Below are positions 44,117 to 52,226 of a DNA stretch of 52,226 nucleotides, piece by piece (within the stretch, counting starts at the first letter, position 1; each line of letters starts with the position of its first letter). The stretch is from Polluticaenibacter yanchengensis (GTDB lineage: Bacteria > Bacteroidota > Bacteroidia > Chitinophagales > Chitinophagaceae): contig JAQGEF010000026.1 in the NCBI GenBank assembly GCA_027854065.1, positions 1 through 52,226 of the forward strand. The letters are read 5' to 3'. The notes under the pieces were generated by a model. That model searched no databases, was not told the DNA's origin, and worked only from the letters and a program-made list of their open reading frames with translations. The position numbers and the translations under genes were made by a program.

Positions 44117-44548
44117 GGGTGTGACACAGTTGAATTACAAGAAGGGATTTATGCCTTACTGAACAATTCTGAGTTTTTTTATCCGATACTATTTGACTTT
44201 TGCCGAACCTTGGAAAATAGATATTTTAGAGTTCCTGAACGAGAACTATATGGATGACTTGACCATGGAGCAAATCGCATCATTTACAGGTCGGAGTTTA
44301 GTCACTTTTAAAAGAGATTTCAAAAAAATAAGCAGTCTCACACCTCAAAAATGGCTGATAAAAAACGTTTGGAAATGGCTTATATCAAACTAAAGGAAGA
44401 AAAGAAAAAAGTACAGGAGGTATGTCTGGAAGTAGGCTTTAAAAACCCCTCAAAATTCTCAACTGCATTTAAAAATCAATACGAAATACCGCCAAAAGAA
44501 GTAGAAATTTTTAAAACTTGTCACATTCTTACATTTGAAATTGTCTAA
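44117..44548 (+). pseudogene. AraC-family regulator remnant, N-terminally truncated and frameshifted
   Basis: Three frames combine into one AraC C-terminal region. They are GIYALLNNSEFFYPILFDF, then (shift near 44199) FAEPWKIDILEFLNEN...TGRSLVTFKRDFKKI...PQKWLI, then (shift near 44365) KKRLEMAYIKL...VCLEVGFKNPSKFSTAFKNQ. Together they form both helix-turn-helix motifs of an AraC DNA-binding domain. Both shifts fall in homopolymers (T4 and A6), so sequencing error is possible. However, the usual N-terminal domain is also missing, which argues for a true remnant. Its end overlaps the ECF promoter. Confidence 0.75.
44519..44545 (+). promoter_or_regulatory. ECF41-type promoter of the sigma-factor gene
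   Basis: TGTCACA (44519-44525), exactly 16 bases, then TGTC (44542-44545), 18 bases before the ATG. The published ECF41 consensus is TGTCACA-N16-CGTC, so this indicates autoregulation. The same pattern precedes the YCII gene. Confidence 0.7.
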
Positions 44549-44563
44549 TTCTAAAGCCCAAAA

Positions 44564-45400
44564 ATGGAAGATTTGAAAATACTGAACAAAAAACTATTTC
44601 CTTATGCTTACAACATTCTGGGAAATACCGACGATAGCCAGGACGTAATTCAGGATATTTTGATACACTATAGTGCAAAAGATCCAGATTCAGTTTCCAA
44701 TCAAAATGCTTATTTGATAAAAGCAGTCATTAATCAGTCAATAAATCTAAAAAAGAAGAATGACAGGGAAAGGCAACAAAGGATCGTATTGCCCCAACCA
44801 ATAGTTACCAATCAAGGTGAAAACAAAATTGAATTAGAAGAAATTCTCAACTATTCAATGCTTGTTTTGCTCAACACTTTGAACATAAAAGAAAGAGCCG
44901 TATTTCTGCTAAAAGAGGCATTCGATTACGAACACAATGAAATAGCTGAGATATTAGCCATCTCAACAGAAAATTCAAGGCAATTACTTACAAGAGCCAA
45001 AAAGAAATTGAAGTTGAGAAAACCCGACATCACAACTTCACCCACAAAAGACAAAAAGCATCTGGAGAAATACGTGGAAACAATCCGTAAAGGTGATATC
45101 AGGACTTTGGAGCAATTGCTATCTGATGAAGTACAGGTTTTGGCAGATGCTGGAAAAAAATTAAAGGTTATTGCTCAAGTGACTTCGGGAATTAACAACA
45201 CGGTCAAACTGATGACCTATGTTTTTGAGAATTATCAAAAAGACCTTGAAATAAAAATCGAAGAAATCAATCATCAGTCTGCACTATTGTTTTACAAAGG
45301 CACAACATTGATAAACTGTCAGATATTTGAGCTAAACCCGGATGGAAAGATCAAAAGTATTTTTTCTGTCGTTGATCCGGATAAACTGATGAAAATTTAA
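44564..45400 (+). CDS. ECF41-type RNA polymerase sigma factor with SnoaL-like C-terminal extension
   Basis: A 278-residue sigma factor. Sigma-2 lies at about 5-65 (LFPYAYNILGNTDDSQDVIQ) and sigma-4 at about 95-150 (IKERAVFLLKEAFDYEHNEI; ISTENSRQLLTRAKKKL). A SnoaL-like extension follows from about 165. The family marks of ECF41 are recognisable in weakened form: LPQP (76-79) for the linker WLPEP, ADAGK (194-198) for DGGGR, and DPDKL (271-275) for NPDKL. In ECF41 the extension acts as a built-in anti-sigma regulator, so no separate anti-sigma gene is expected and none is seen. Its target is probably the YCII gene 72 bases downstream plus itself, judged by the matching promoters. Confidence 0.88.
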   Translation: MEDLKILNKKLFPYAYNILGNTDDSQDVIQDILIHYSAKDPDSVSNQNAYLIKAVINQSINLKKKNDRERQQRIVLPQPIVTNQGENKIELEEILNYSMLVLLNTLNIKERAVFLLKEAFDYEHNEIAEILAISTENSRQLLTRAKKKLKLRKPDITTSPTKDKKHLEKYVETIRKGDIRTLEQLLSDEVQVLADAGKKLKVIAQVTSGINNTVKLMTYVFENYQKDLEIKIEEINHQSALLFYKGTTLINCQIFELNPDGKIKSIFSVVDPDKLMKI

Positions 45401-45416
45401 AATTCCTTCCCATTTT

Positions 45417-45443
45417 TGTCACGCTCCCCAATTTGGAATTGTC
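45417..45443 (+). promoter_or_regulatory. ECF41-type promoter of the YCII-family gene
   Basis: TGTCACG (45417-45423), 16 bases, then TGTC (45440-45443), 29 bases before the ATG. It has the same spacing and -10 as the site before the sigma gene, with one difference in the -35. Confidence 0.7.
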
Positions 45444-45472
45444 TTGTAAGAAACAATTAAAATTTTTAGATA

Positions 45473-45817
45473 ATGAAAGAATTTGCATTAATTTTCAGAT
45501 TAAAAGACATTTCCGATTTCAGACCATCGCCTGAGCAAATGCAGGAACGCATGGATTGGTTAGCTGGCATTGCTTCACAAAACAAATTAGCGGACAAAGG
45601 CAATACGCTTTTACCATTTGCAGGAAGTGCTAAAACCGTAAAACCCAACAACGTAGTAACAGAAGGAGCCTACACAGAAATCAAAGATTTTATCAGCGGT
45701 TACCTTGTGATAAAAGCCAATACCATAGATGAAGCCGTAGAAATCGCAAAAGGTAATCCGATTTTTGAGCAGGTAGGCGGGAACATTGAAGTAAGGGAAG
45801 TTTTGAAAAGGAATTAA
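45473..45817 (+). CDS. YCII/DGPF-family protein
   Basis: A 114-residue protein of the YCII-related (DGPF) dimeric ferredoxin-like family: MKEFALIFRLKD at the start, KTVKPNNVVTEGAYTEIKDF in the middle and GYLVIKANTIDEAVEIAKGN near the end, with family-typical length. Biochemical roles are poorly known. Such genes are the classic partners of ECF42 sigma factors, whereas ECF41 partners are usually carboxymuconolactone decarboxylases or oxidoreductases, so this pairing is somewhat unusual. Control by the upstream sigma factor is inferred from its promoter. Confidence 0.85.
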   Translation: MKEFALIFRLKDISDFRPSPEQMQERMDWLAGIASQNKLADKGNTLLPFAGSAKTVKPNNVVTEGAYTEIKDFISGYLVIKANTIDEAVEIAKGNPIFEQVGGNIEVREVLKRN

Positions 45818-45858
45818 TATTTGATAATAAAATTGAGCTTTTCAGAAAGACTATTTTA

Positions 45859-45884
45859 GCCTCATAACGGTTTTGTTATGAGGC
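45859..45884 (+). terminator. Probable terminator of the ECF/YCII unit
   Basis: GCCTCATAAC (45859-45868), loop GGTTTT, and GTTATGAGGC (45875-45884): a perfect 10-bp stem followed by TTTGATTT, 42 bases after the stop. Confidence 0.65.
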
Positions 45885-46287
45885 TTTGATTTAAATTTCA
45901 TATCAATGCAAAAGATTTCATTGCAGCAGTGGATTTCCCTGAAATAAAAATATAGACAGGAATAAAATCCTGATCATTAAAATCGTTGGATTTAGAGGAT
46001 TTGTATTAAACACAATAACGGGTAACAATCGGATAAAACCATTAACAACCACAAATAGGAATGATATTTTGCACGCTGCGTCAAAAGAATATTTATGATA
46101 TAGTCACATTAGAAAAAGGCAAAAAACATTAGACCAAGTGTTGCCGGCAACACTTGGTCTAATAGGCTAACAGGAATACCTTCTTTCAGCAATTGGCCAC
46201 ATTGCATAAAGCATACTAAAAATAAAGATGGCCACTGTAGAAACAGTAGCCCTTTCTTAACCCTAAAACAATAATATATATGAAACC
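45885..46287. other. Intergenic region with a long perfect palindrome
   Basis: No gene is seen. It contains the palindrome at 46128-46163 and a weaker hairpin (ACTGT/ACAGT, 46231-46250) close to the stop of the large surface-protein gene. Confidence 0.5.
46128..46163. repeat. Perfect 36-bp palindrome, possible terminator
   Basis: The two 18-bp halves (46128-46145 and 46146-46163) are exact reverse complements with no spacer, centred on GCCGGC. On the minus strand the stem is followed by TGTTTTTTGCCTTTTT, so it could terminate the large surface-protein transcript. A dimeric protein-binding or recombination site is also possible. Confidence 0.75.
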
Positions 46288-49200
46288 TTAATCTTTGATC
46301 AATTTATGGGTGGATGATTTCCCATCCTTACCCGTTATTACTATTAAATAAATACCACTTGGCAAATAAGAGATATTTAAGTTAATATTGGACTGCAGAT
46401 CAGCAGTTTTTATTGATGCGACAACAGTTTTACCCAAAGGATTATCTATTCTGATTGTAGATCCGACTTCAACACCGGCAATTGCTATCTCTGTCGTTGC
46501 CGGGTTAGGATAAATCCTTACTAATGATAAACTTTCTCCAAAGTACAATTGTCTGATAACGCTATATTCAAACTTACCATTAAGGTCTGTCTGCTTTAGT
46601 CGGTAGTAATTAACACCTTTGTTTGGCGCGCTGTCAATTAAGCTATAAGACAGAGGCAGGTTACTATTGCCTTCATTTGCAGCGCTGGCAACAAAAGAGA
46701 TTGATTGCCATATAATACCATCAGCACTACGCTCAACATCAAAACCTTTATTATTGTTCTCGCTGGCGGTAGTCCAGTTTAATACTGCCGTTTCAGATTT
46801 TTTAATTGCAGTAAATAACTTCAGGTTCACCGGCAACGGTAAAGGATATGTTACATAATAATCTTCTACTTCACCGTTAGTTACATTTACTATCCCGTTT
46901 TGCGCTTTGGTGAAGACGTTGTCTTCTTTCGTAGCCACTAAGCGTATGGCCCCACCCGAAGCCCCGATATTAGAGCCGCCATTCATAAATTTAACAGGTA
47001 CCGATACGGTAACGGGACTACCGTGTTCCCTGCTGCCGCTAACGAATATATCATCAGCATCTGTGAAATTTCCGTTTCCATTAGCATCGAACCACAATCC
47101 ATAATAAACGATTTTATTACCTGAAGTAGCATTTCCATTGACCGTAATATTAAAACTTAAATCAAATGATGGCGTGCGCCAGTTGAAACCGGTAAATGAA
47201 AACGGATTGTTTTTCGTCCCCAGACCAAACACATCTATATCATCACTACTAATAGTTAAGCCCCCGTTTCTATCTACATTAGAAGCATTCGCCTGGTTTG
47301 GATAACTGTTATTGCCACCTAGCCAGACTCTATTTGTATTAGATTGATCTAATGAGAACAGAGACGCCGTGGCTTGTGGCCAAATTATAGGTTCTCCGCT
47401 ACCGGCTATTGGTAAATTACCCAAATCCAATGGCAGGGCATATCCGAAATTATTATCACAATTACTCTCATTTGAACCGTTAAAGCTGATTAAGTGCTGT
47501 TGCGGATTAGCAACAGGATTGGCTACCGCCGGTCTTACAATATAATTCCCAGTCTCAAAATACTTCACTTCAACATTATCAAATCTTACATATTTCCCCG
47601 TGCCGGTAGTCGCATTATTAGGTTCTACAAAGCGAATGGTAGTTGTGGCGGAAATAAAGTTGGAGATATCAAAATTATGACTACCATTTTGGGCCGGCAA
47701 TCCCGTAAAACGGTATAAGGTCGTCCATCCCGATCCGTTGGAAGACACTTGTACCTCCACCCAATCGTTAGCGTCATTCGTAAAAGTACTTTTATCCCAG
47801 TTATACGTTAATAAAGCTTTAGTTTTACCACTTAGGTTTACTAAGCGTGAAGCGCCAAATTGAGTAGTGGTAGTACCAATACCCACTTGTAAATAACCAC
47901 CTGTTAAATTAACGATAGATGAAGTACTGGTTAACGTAAGTGATCCTACAGCAGTCCAGTTACCACCCCAGTTATCATTGCCATTGTTATTATTAATCGC
48001 ATTTGCATTAAAATCATCTTTCACATTTCTTAAGGTTGTTACCGATGTACTGTATTTACTGTTAACATCACTGGTCACCGACGCCACCAATAGATCAGTA
48101 GCCGGCTCAAAAATACCGGTCATTCCATTGTCTTTGTATATATTAACAACGACGCCTTGCTTAGGGAAATCACCGTTATCAGCTTGCAGATTATTATTTA
48201 CATCACTATAAACAATACCTGAAATAATATTGGCATCAGCAGCGAAACCGCAATTAACAGTTATATGTACAGTGGCAACATCACAAGAATTAGCCTGAGG
48301 AGCATTCGCACAAATACGGTACTCAAAATGATCGTTTCCCGAAAATCCAAAGTTTGGCGTATAAGTAATGGTACCATTTGGATTTACAATAATAGTTCCG
48401 TTTGCTGGTTGTGTTAAAAATTGAGTGGATACAGAAGTTGGGTCCAGGCCTACCAGGAATCCATTATCGTTTTGTGATACATTTATTGTTACTGGTGTAC
48501 CAATGCCGGTTGTATCATAATCATCTTTTGCAAAAACCAGGGGACTTAAACATAAACCATCCACTGTATAACCTACATCCATTGCCGGTGCGCCGGTTGG
48601 CGTAGTTGAACCAGGTTCCTGTCCCCATGCCACACTCATCGGTACATTATCACAATTAAATATTGCTGCCCCCGTATTATCGTTACCAATTTTTATTTTC
48701 CTCACTTCTAAAGCCCCCATCGGATAAGCAATATCATAATATGCGCCGCAAGGAGACTGGTTCACACCACTCGTAACATTTCCATTATACTTTACATAAA
48801 TAGTAGTTGCCGTTTTTGCAGTCACCCAAATAGGGTTGTAGTTGGCAGAAAGATCACTGGTACCGGGTGCCCAACCCAATTTTGAGAAGTTGGTCAAACG
48901 GTTAATCGGCAATAAAGTATAAGCCCAGTCGTAATTTAGAGAATTAGATACTCCTGTAGCTGATGCAGGAGCATTATCGTCAACAATAACAATACCTTGA
49001 AAAGGCTCTTTTCCCTGGCTTACAAAATGAGTACCCGTAGCAGCATCCAGTTGAAAACGGCTGATACCACCATTTCCTGGCACTGTAAAAGACCCGGTTG
49101 CTCCAGTTCCTTTATTCCAGTTAATAGTAATGGCACCGGGATTCGGATTTACAAAATAAGCAAATACCCTGCTGGTGCCAACTGTAGAATAAACAGGCGT

Positions 49201-51618
49201 CAGATACTCGTTCCCATACCATTCTGCCGGGTATAATGGAATATTCCTGGTACCAAAATTATCAATACCACCAAATAACATATCAACACCAAATTTCTTT
49301 GTACTGCTGATAATAGTACCCGCCTTCAGATCGTTTGTTTGATTCACATTTGACGTGGCAGAACCAGGCATCGTGGCTGTACCTCCGTAATACCACACCT
49401 CACCTTCGTTCAGTACCGGTGATGTTACTACCAATGGGTTTGGGGTATTAGGTATTGTAAGCGTAATCACTGTACCGTTTTCTATAGCACGGGCAAATAA
49501 ACCAGTATAACGGAATACCGGCGTATTAATCCCGTATTTAGCAGGAATGTCTTCACCAAAAGGCAGTACATATACATTTCCAAACTTGCTCACATCTATT
49601 ACATTGGTTTTAACACTTTGAATTTCAAAAGTTGCTGTTGAACCGCTTACCTTGGTGATAGCGACTTCATTAGAGGTATAAACCTTGTCTTTACCGTCAT
49701 AAACAATATTGGCCGTAGTACGGGCATAGGCAAAAGTATTGTCCAGCGCAATTGTAAAGCCGGCAGGTATTAAATCGTTTGTAGTACCCGGGGCAACACC
49801 ATTACTCAATATACCATCGCCCCATATCTGAGTAGTGCTTTGAGCAGGGTTGTTTATATCGGCTTCATAGCCATCTTCCCAATGGTCATATACGATAATA
49901 GTGGAAGGATAAGGAATAGAAAAAGACGTAATATTACGCACATTGGCAGTATTATTTGTCGCATCATTACCCGCACTTCTCAATGCGCTCAAAAGCTGGG
50001 AGGTATTCTCCGGGAAAGGCATATAAAAAAGCTTATCCATATTGGCAGTTGTACATGGATCAGCATTACCGGACGTTGTTATATCAAAAGTAACAGTGGC
50101 CACATCACAAACACCTGACCCGGAATTACAGACCTGGTATTGAAAACTCAGTGGTCCAGTATAGCTCCCTAATGCAGTAAATGTAAAATTGCCATTTGAT
50201 GACTGTTGTAAGATACCTTGCGACGGTTGCTGCACAACAGAAACAGTAGATGCGTCAAACCCACATTTATCATTGGATAAAACATTAAAGCTAGTGGGAA
50301 CGCCACTCACCACTGCATAGCTGTCATTATTGGCGATTACAGTAGTAGTGGTAATATTGATAGAGTTACTGGCAGTGTTGGAACATCCATTCGCCTGTAC
50401 TGATATCGTACTTTGCCCCACCCAGTTGGCAGGATAATTGACCTGGCCTGTAGTGGCATTGATGGTTGGTTGCGTACCGGCACCAATATTATTAATGGTG
50501 TATGTATAGCTAATAGCACCTACTGCCGATGCAGGATAACTGGCTACCTCTGCACCCACACAGCGTTTGGTAGCAATGCCGGTAGCAAATACCGGTGTTT
50601 GAGTGATTGGTGTATGTGAAACAGTATGGGTAGCAGTAGTAGGACTACCGCAACCTGTTGCAGTCGCCGTAATCACTGACGTTCCACTCCAGGAAGCAGT
50701 ATAGGTAACAACACCAGAAGTACTGATGGAATTGCCTGCGGCTACGGAAGCGGCATCTAAACTATAAGAAATATTAGTGGTAGTTGGCTCACTGGCTGTA
50801 TATTGAACAGTACCGGCTCCCTGGCAGCGCGAAGAACTACTTCCAAGTGCAAATGTTGGACTACCCGTAACAGGGCTACATAGGATATAAGTAATGACCA
50901 ATTCCGGACTGTAACCTGCGTTCCAGAAAAACCAGATATTTCTGTTATTCGTATTACTATTATCCGTAGGTTCAATTGCGAATAGCATAGCGTTATTAGG
51001 TACCCATCCAGGTCGGTTTACTATAACCTGAGCAACCGACGCAATATTGACAGTATTGTAGTATTGACCTGATGTCCAGGTTTCTGATATTGGCCAATCA
51101 ACCGACACGGCAGTCCTTGTTCTTTGACTGATTTGCGGCGTTGAAGAAGCATTTCCTGTAAAACTAGCAGGCTGATCAATGTCTTCGGCATAAATTCTCT
51201 GGGTCAATGCCCCGGACTTGGTAGCATTTGCCCTGAATTTTATATAGGCATTTGTAATGGTGGCACCTTTCGGAATATTTATATTGGAGAACTTTATGCC
51301 GATCCTGAATTGCCTCCCCAAGTAATCTCCACTATTACCTGCTACACTAAAACTACTAAAATCACCCGCAGCATTTAAGTTCTCATAGCCATGATACTCA
51401 TGTATACTGGAAGTACTGGTAATTGTCGTTTGGGCGTTAAGGTTATTGATATTAAAGCAGGTGAGCACTATAAATGCTGTTAGCGTCAAACAATGGTTAA
51501 ATAATTGAATGTGATAAAACCGCTTTTTAAAGGAATGTAAAAAAGGTAATTTATCAGCATTACTATTCTTCCGGGAGAACTTTTGGAAGAAACTAAACAT
51601 GTAAAATGAATGGTTCAT
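46288..51618 (-). CDS. Large modular surface protein with type A T9SS sorting domain
   Basis: A 1776-residue exported protein. A long signal-like N-terminus (first about 62 residues, ending NNLNAQ) is followed by a beta-sandwich region. Cadherin-like or bacterial Ig-like repeats come next (NDSYAVVSGVPTSFNVLSND; GFSGNDHFEYRIC) around a large central domain of about 350 residues (from DKLFYMPFPE). After these come an SdrD B-like segment (DVNNNLQADNGDFPKQGVVV), a GEVED segment (NGEVEDYYVTYPLPLP), a fibronectin-like module and the C-terminal type A sorting domain (VRIYPNPATTEIAIAG ... LPSGIYLIVITGKDG). It should be secreted by the type IX system and attached to the surface or released. It is a single gene. 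No enzyme domain was recognised; adhesion is the default guess. Confidence 0.85.
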   Translation of the reverse strand: MNHSFYMFSFFQKFSRKNSNADKLPFLHSFKKRFYHIQLFNHCLTLTAFIVLTCFNINNLNAQTTITSTSSIHEYHGYENLNAAGDFSSFSVAGNSGDYLGRQFRIGIKFSNINIPKGATITNAYIKFRANATKSGALTQRIYAEDIDQPASFTGNASSTPQISQRTRTAVSVDWPISETWTSGQYYNTVNIASVAQVIVNRPGWVPNNAMLFAIEPTDNSNTNNRNIWFFWNAGYSPELVITYILCSPVTGSPTFALGSSSSRCQGAGTVQYTASEPTTTNISYSLDAASVAAGNSISTSGVVTYTASWSGTSVITATATGCGSPTTATHTVSHTPITQTPVFATGIATKRCVGAEVASYPASAVGAISYTYTINNIGAGTQPTINATTGQVNYPANWVGQSTISVQANGCSNTASNSINITTTTVIANNDSYAVVSGVPTSFNVLSNDKCGFDASTVSVVQQPSQGILQQSSNGNFTFTALGSYTGPLSFQYQVCNSGSGVCDVATVTFDITTSGNADPCTTANMDKLFYMPFPENTSQLLSALRSAGNDATNNTANVRNITSFSIPYPSTIIVYDHWEDGYEADINNPAQSTTQIWGDGILSNGVAPGTTNDLIPAGFTIALDNTFAYARTTANIVYDGKDKVYTSNEVAITKVSGSTATFEIQSVKTNVIDVSKFGNVYVLPFGEDIPAKYGINTPVFRYTGLFARAIENGTVITLTIPNTPNPLVVTSPVLNEGEVWYYGGTATMPGSATSNVNQTNDLKAGTIISSTKKFGVDMLFGGIDNFGTRNIPLYPAEWYGNEYLTPVYSTVGTSRVFAYFVNPNPGAITINWNKGTGATGSFTVPGNGGISRFQLDAATGTHFVSQGKEPFQGIVIVDDNAPASATGVSNSLNYDWAYTLLPINRLTNFSKLGWAPGTSDLSANYNPIWVTAKTATTIYVKYNGNVTSGVNQSPCGAYYDIAYPMGALEVRKIKIGNDNTGAAIFNCDNVPMSVAWGQEPGSTTPTGAPAMDVGYTVDGLCLSPLVFAKDDYDTTGIGTPVTINVSQNDNGFLVGLDPTSVSTQFLTQPANGTIIVNPNGTITYTPNFGFSGNDHFEYRICANAPQANSCDVATVHITVNCGFAADANIISGIVYSDVNNNLQADNGDFPKQGVVVNIYKDNGMTGIFEPATDLLVASVTSDVNSKYSTSVTTLRNVKDDFNANAINNNNGNDNWGGNWTAVGSLTLTSTSSIVNLTGGYLQVGIGTTTTQFGASRLVNLSGKTKALLTYNWDKSTFTNDANDWVEVQVSSNGSGWTTLYRFTGLPAQNGSHNFDISNFISATTTIRFVEPNNATTGTGKYVRFDNVEVKYFETGNYIVRPAVANPVANPQQHLISFNGSNESNCDNNFGYALPLDLGNLPIAGSGEPIIWPQATASLFSLDQSNTNRVWLGGNNSYPNQANASNVDRNGGLTISSDDIDVFGLGTKNNPFSFTGFNWRTPSFDLSFNITVNGNATSGNKIVYYGLWFDANGNGNFTDADDIFVSGSREHGSPVTVSVPVKFMNGGSNIGASGGAIRLVATKEDNVFTKAQNGIVNVTNGEVEDYYVTYPLPLPVNLKLFTAIKKSETAVLNWTTASENNNKGFDVERSADGIIWQSISFVASAANEGNSNLPLSYSLIDSAPNKGVNYYRLKQTDLNGKFEYSVIRQLYFGESLSLVRIYPNPATTEIAIAGVEVGSTIRIDNPLGKTVVASIKTADLQSNINLNISYLPSGIYLIVITGKDGKSSTHKLIKD

Positions 51619-52226
51619 TGATTTTTGAGTTTTTTAGCGTTCAGGAACAACACAATTGCTGTGGTTATTAATAAGAAAGATTATCCGCTTAAAGTTGAGG
51701 ATGTGATTAAACAGAAACACTTGAATAAGTTATAACAAGCTAAATAAGAGACCTTTTGGCAAGGCCGGTAGTTAAGGTTTAAGTTATCCCGTAATTTAAC
51801 AGATAATTAATCTAAAATTATTTTAGAATACAATTCCCTGTATTAAATGATTAAGTATGGTTTATTGGTTTATATAATTATGTACCCACAAAAATAGGAA
51901 CGGCATTTATTAAAAAATAATACAATTGAAATAGTTGAACTTTATTGTGAAAAAATACAATATTTGTTTTTTCGTAAATCAATTTTAATTAATAAAGTAA
52001 TTTTTAGAGTTTAAAAAGCATTAAATACAAAATAATTAAAAATAAAAAAGATATCCGTTCAATAGAATTGTAACAGTTTTTACAATCAGAAAAATCATTC
52101 TCCAGGTGATTCAAAAAGCCAGGCCATGATACCTGTCGATAAAAGGTATTATAGGACTTAATTGATTCCAAATTTAGTTTTCTATTAAGCCGCATTTCTG
52201 TAGTTTTCCACATATAATTCATTTCT
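51619..52226. other. AT-rich region upstream of the large surface-protein gene
   Basis: No convincing gene. A TAttTTTG element on the minus strand (51889-51896) could be the -7 of the surface-protein promoter, but its -33 is unclear and the leader would be about 270 bases. A 36-codon frame (51625-51735, plus) reads AVVINKKDYPLKVEDVIKQK near its end and may be a fragment. Confidence 0.4.
52004..52222 (-). CDS. Possible small hypothetical protein at the window edge
   Basis: A 72-residue frame with a soluble first half (NLESIKSYNTFYRQVSWPGF) and a hydrophobic end (SFLFLIILYLMLFKL). Composition is AT-driven and no family is recognised, so it may be spurious. The gene upstream, if any, lies beyond the window. 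Confidence 0.2.
   Translation of the reverse strand: MNYMWKTTEMRLNRKLNLESIKSYNTFYRQVSWPGFLNHLENDFSDCKNCYNSIERISFLFLIILYLMLFKL

Noticed and set aside
51625..51735. 36-codon plus-strand frame (TTG start) ending KQKHLNKL
   Set aside because: Too short, no ATG and no recognised family; mentioned only as a possible fragment.

Overview
The window looks like chromosome from a Bacteroidota bacterium, most likely Chitinophagaceae or a close relative. This rests on protein families, not on a marker gene. The evidence is type IX secretion C-terminal domains (CHU_C type and type A), a CarboxypepD_reg/outer-membrane barrel protein, PnuT under a TPP riboswitch, Bacteroidota-style promoters (TTTG about 20 nt before TAnnTTTG) and mostly absent Shine-Dalgarno sites. 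The DNA is moderately AT-rich. No rRNA, insertion-sequence transposase or CRISPR array was seen.

Left part (0-18 kb). A lipoprotein-type subclass B1 metallo-beta-lactamase and an HD-domain hydrolase are followed, on the minus strand, by a TPP-riboswitch operon of pnuT and an acyl-CoA-dehydrogenase-like flavoenzyme. Next comes a minus-strand operon of lnt, an alpha/beta hydrolase and two tandem paralogous PKD/CHU_C surface proteins. A HI0933-type flavoprotein, a DUF2809 membrane protein, a giant AsmA-like protein and an orphan cas6 follow. Just after cas6 lies an array of sixteen 21-bp repeats that reads as a MELATRF heptad protein and is bracketed by imperfect inverted repeats.

Middle (18-41 kb). 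Housekeeping genes (FkbM methyltransferase, S41 protease, GlcNAc-kinase-like protein, dnaK, asnS, a BamA-like barrel, a CBS protein and a large outer-membrane barrel) alternate with repeat-rich intergenic DNA. A four-gene plus-strand cluster at 25.3-30.3 kb encodes a RuBisCO-like protein that keeps the metal-binding K/D/E residues, a DUF1537 acid-sugar kinase, an Asp/Glu-racemase-fold enzyme with only the first cysteine, and a bile-acid:Na+ symporter-family carrier. This looks like a compact import, phosphorylation and C-C cleavage pathway for an acid sugar. At 38.8-40.9 kb a MurU-like nucleotidyltransferase follows an AmgK-like kinase fused to a RapZ C-terminal domain, which suggests cell-wall sugar salvage.

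Right part (41-52 kb). A tRNA-Ser(TGA) marks the edge of an AT-rich accessory stretch of orphan genes and decayed genes: one with an internal stop, one with a frame break and one AraC remnant. It is followed by an ECF41-type sigma factor and a YCII-family gene. Both have upstream sites of the form TGTCAC(A/G)-N16-TGTC, very close to the published ECF41 target, so this is probably a self-contained autoregulated circuit. The window ends with a 1776-residue T9SS-exported modular surface protein and AT-rich DNA with no convincing gene.

The strongest candidates for something new are the RuBisCO-like/DUF1537/racemase/carrier cluster, the 21-bp heptad-coding array beside the orphan cas6, the ECF41-YCII circuit with its promoter pair, the flavoenzyme under the TPP riboswitch, and the AmgK-RapZ fusion.
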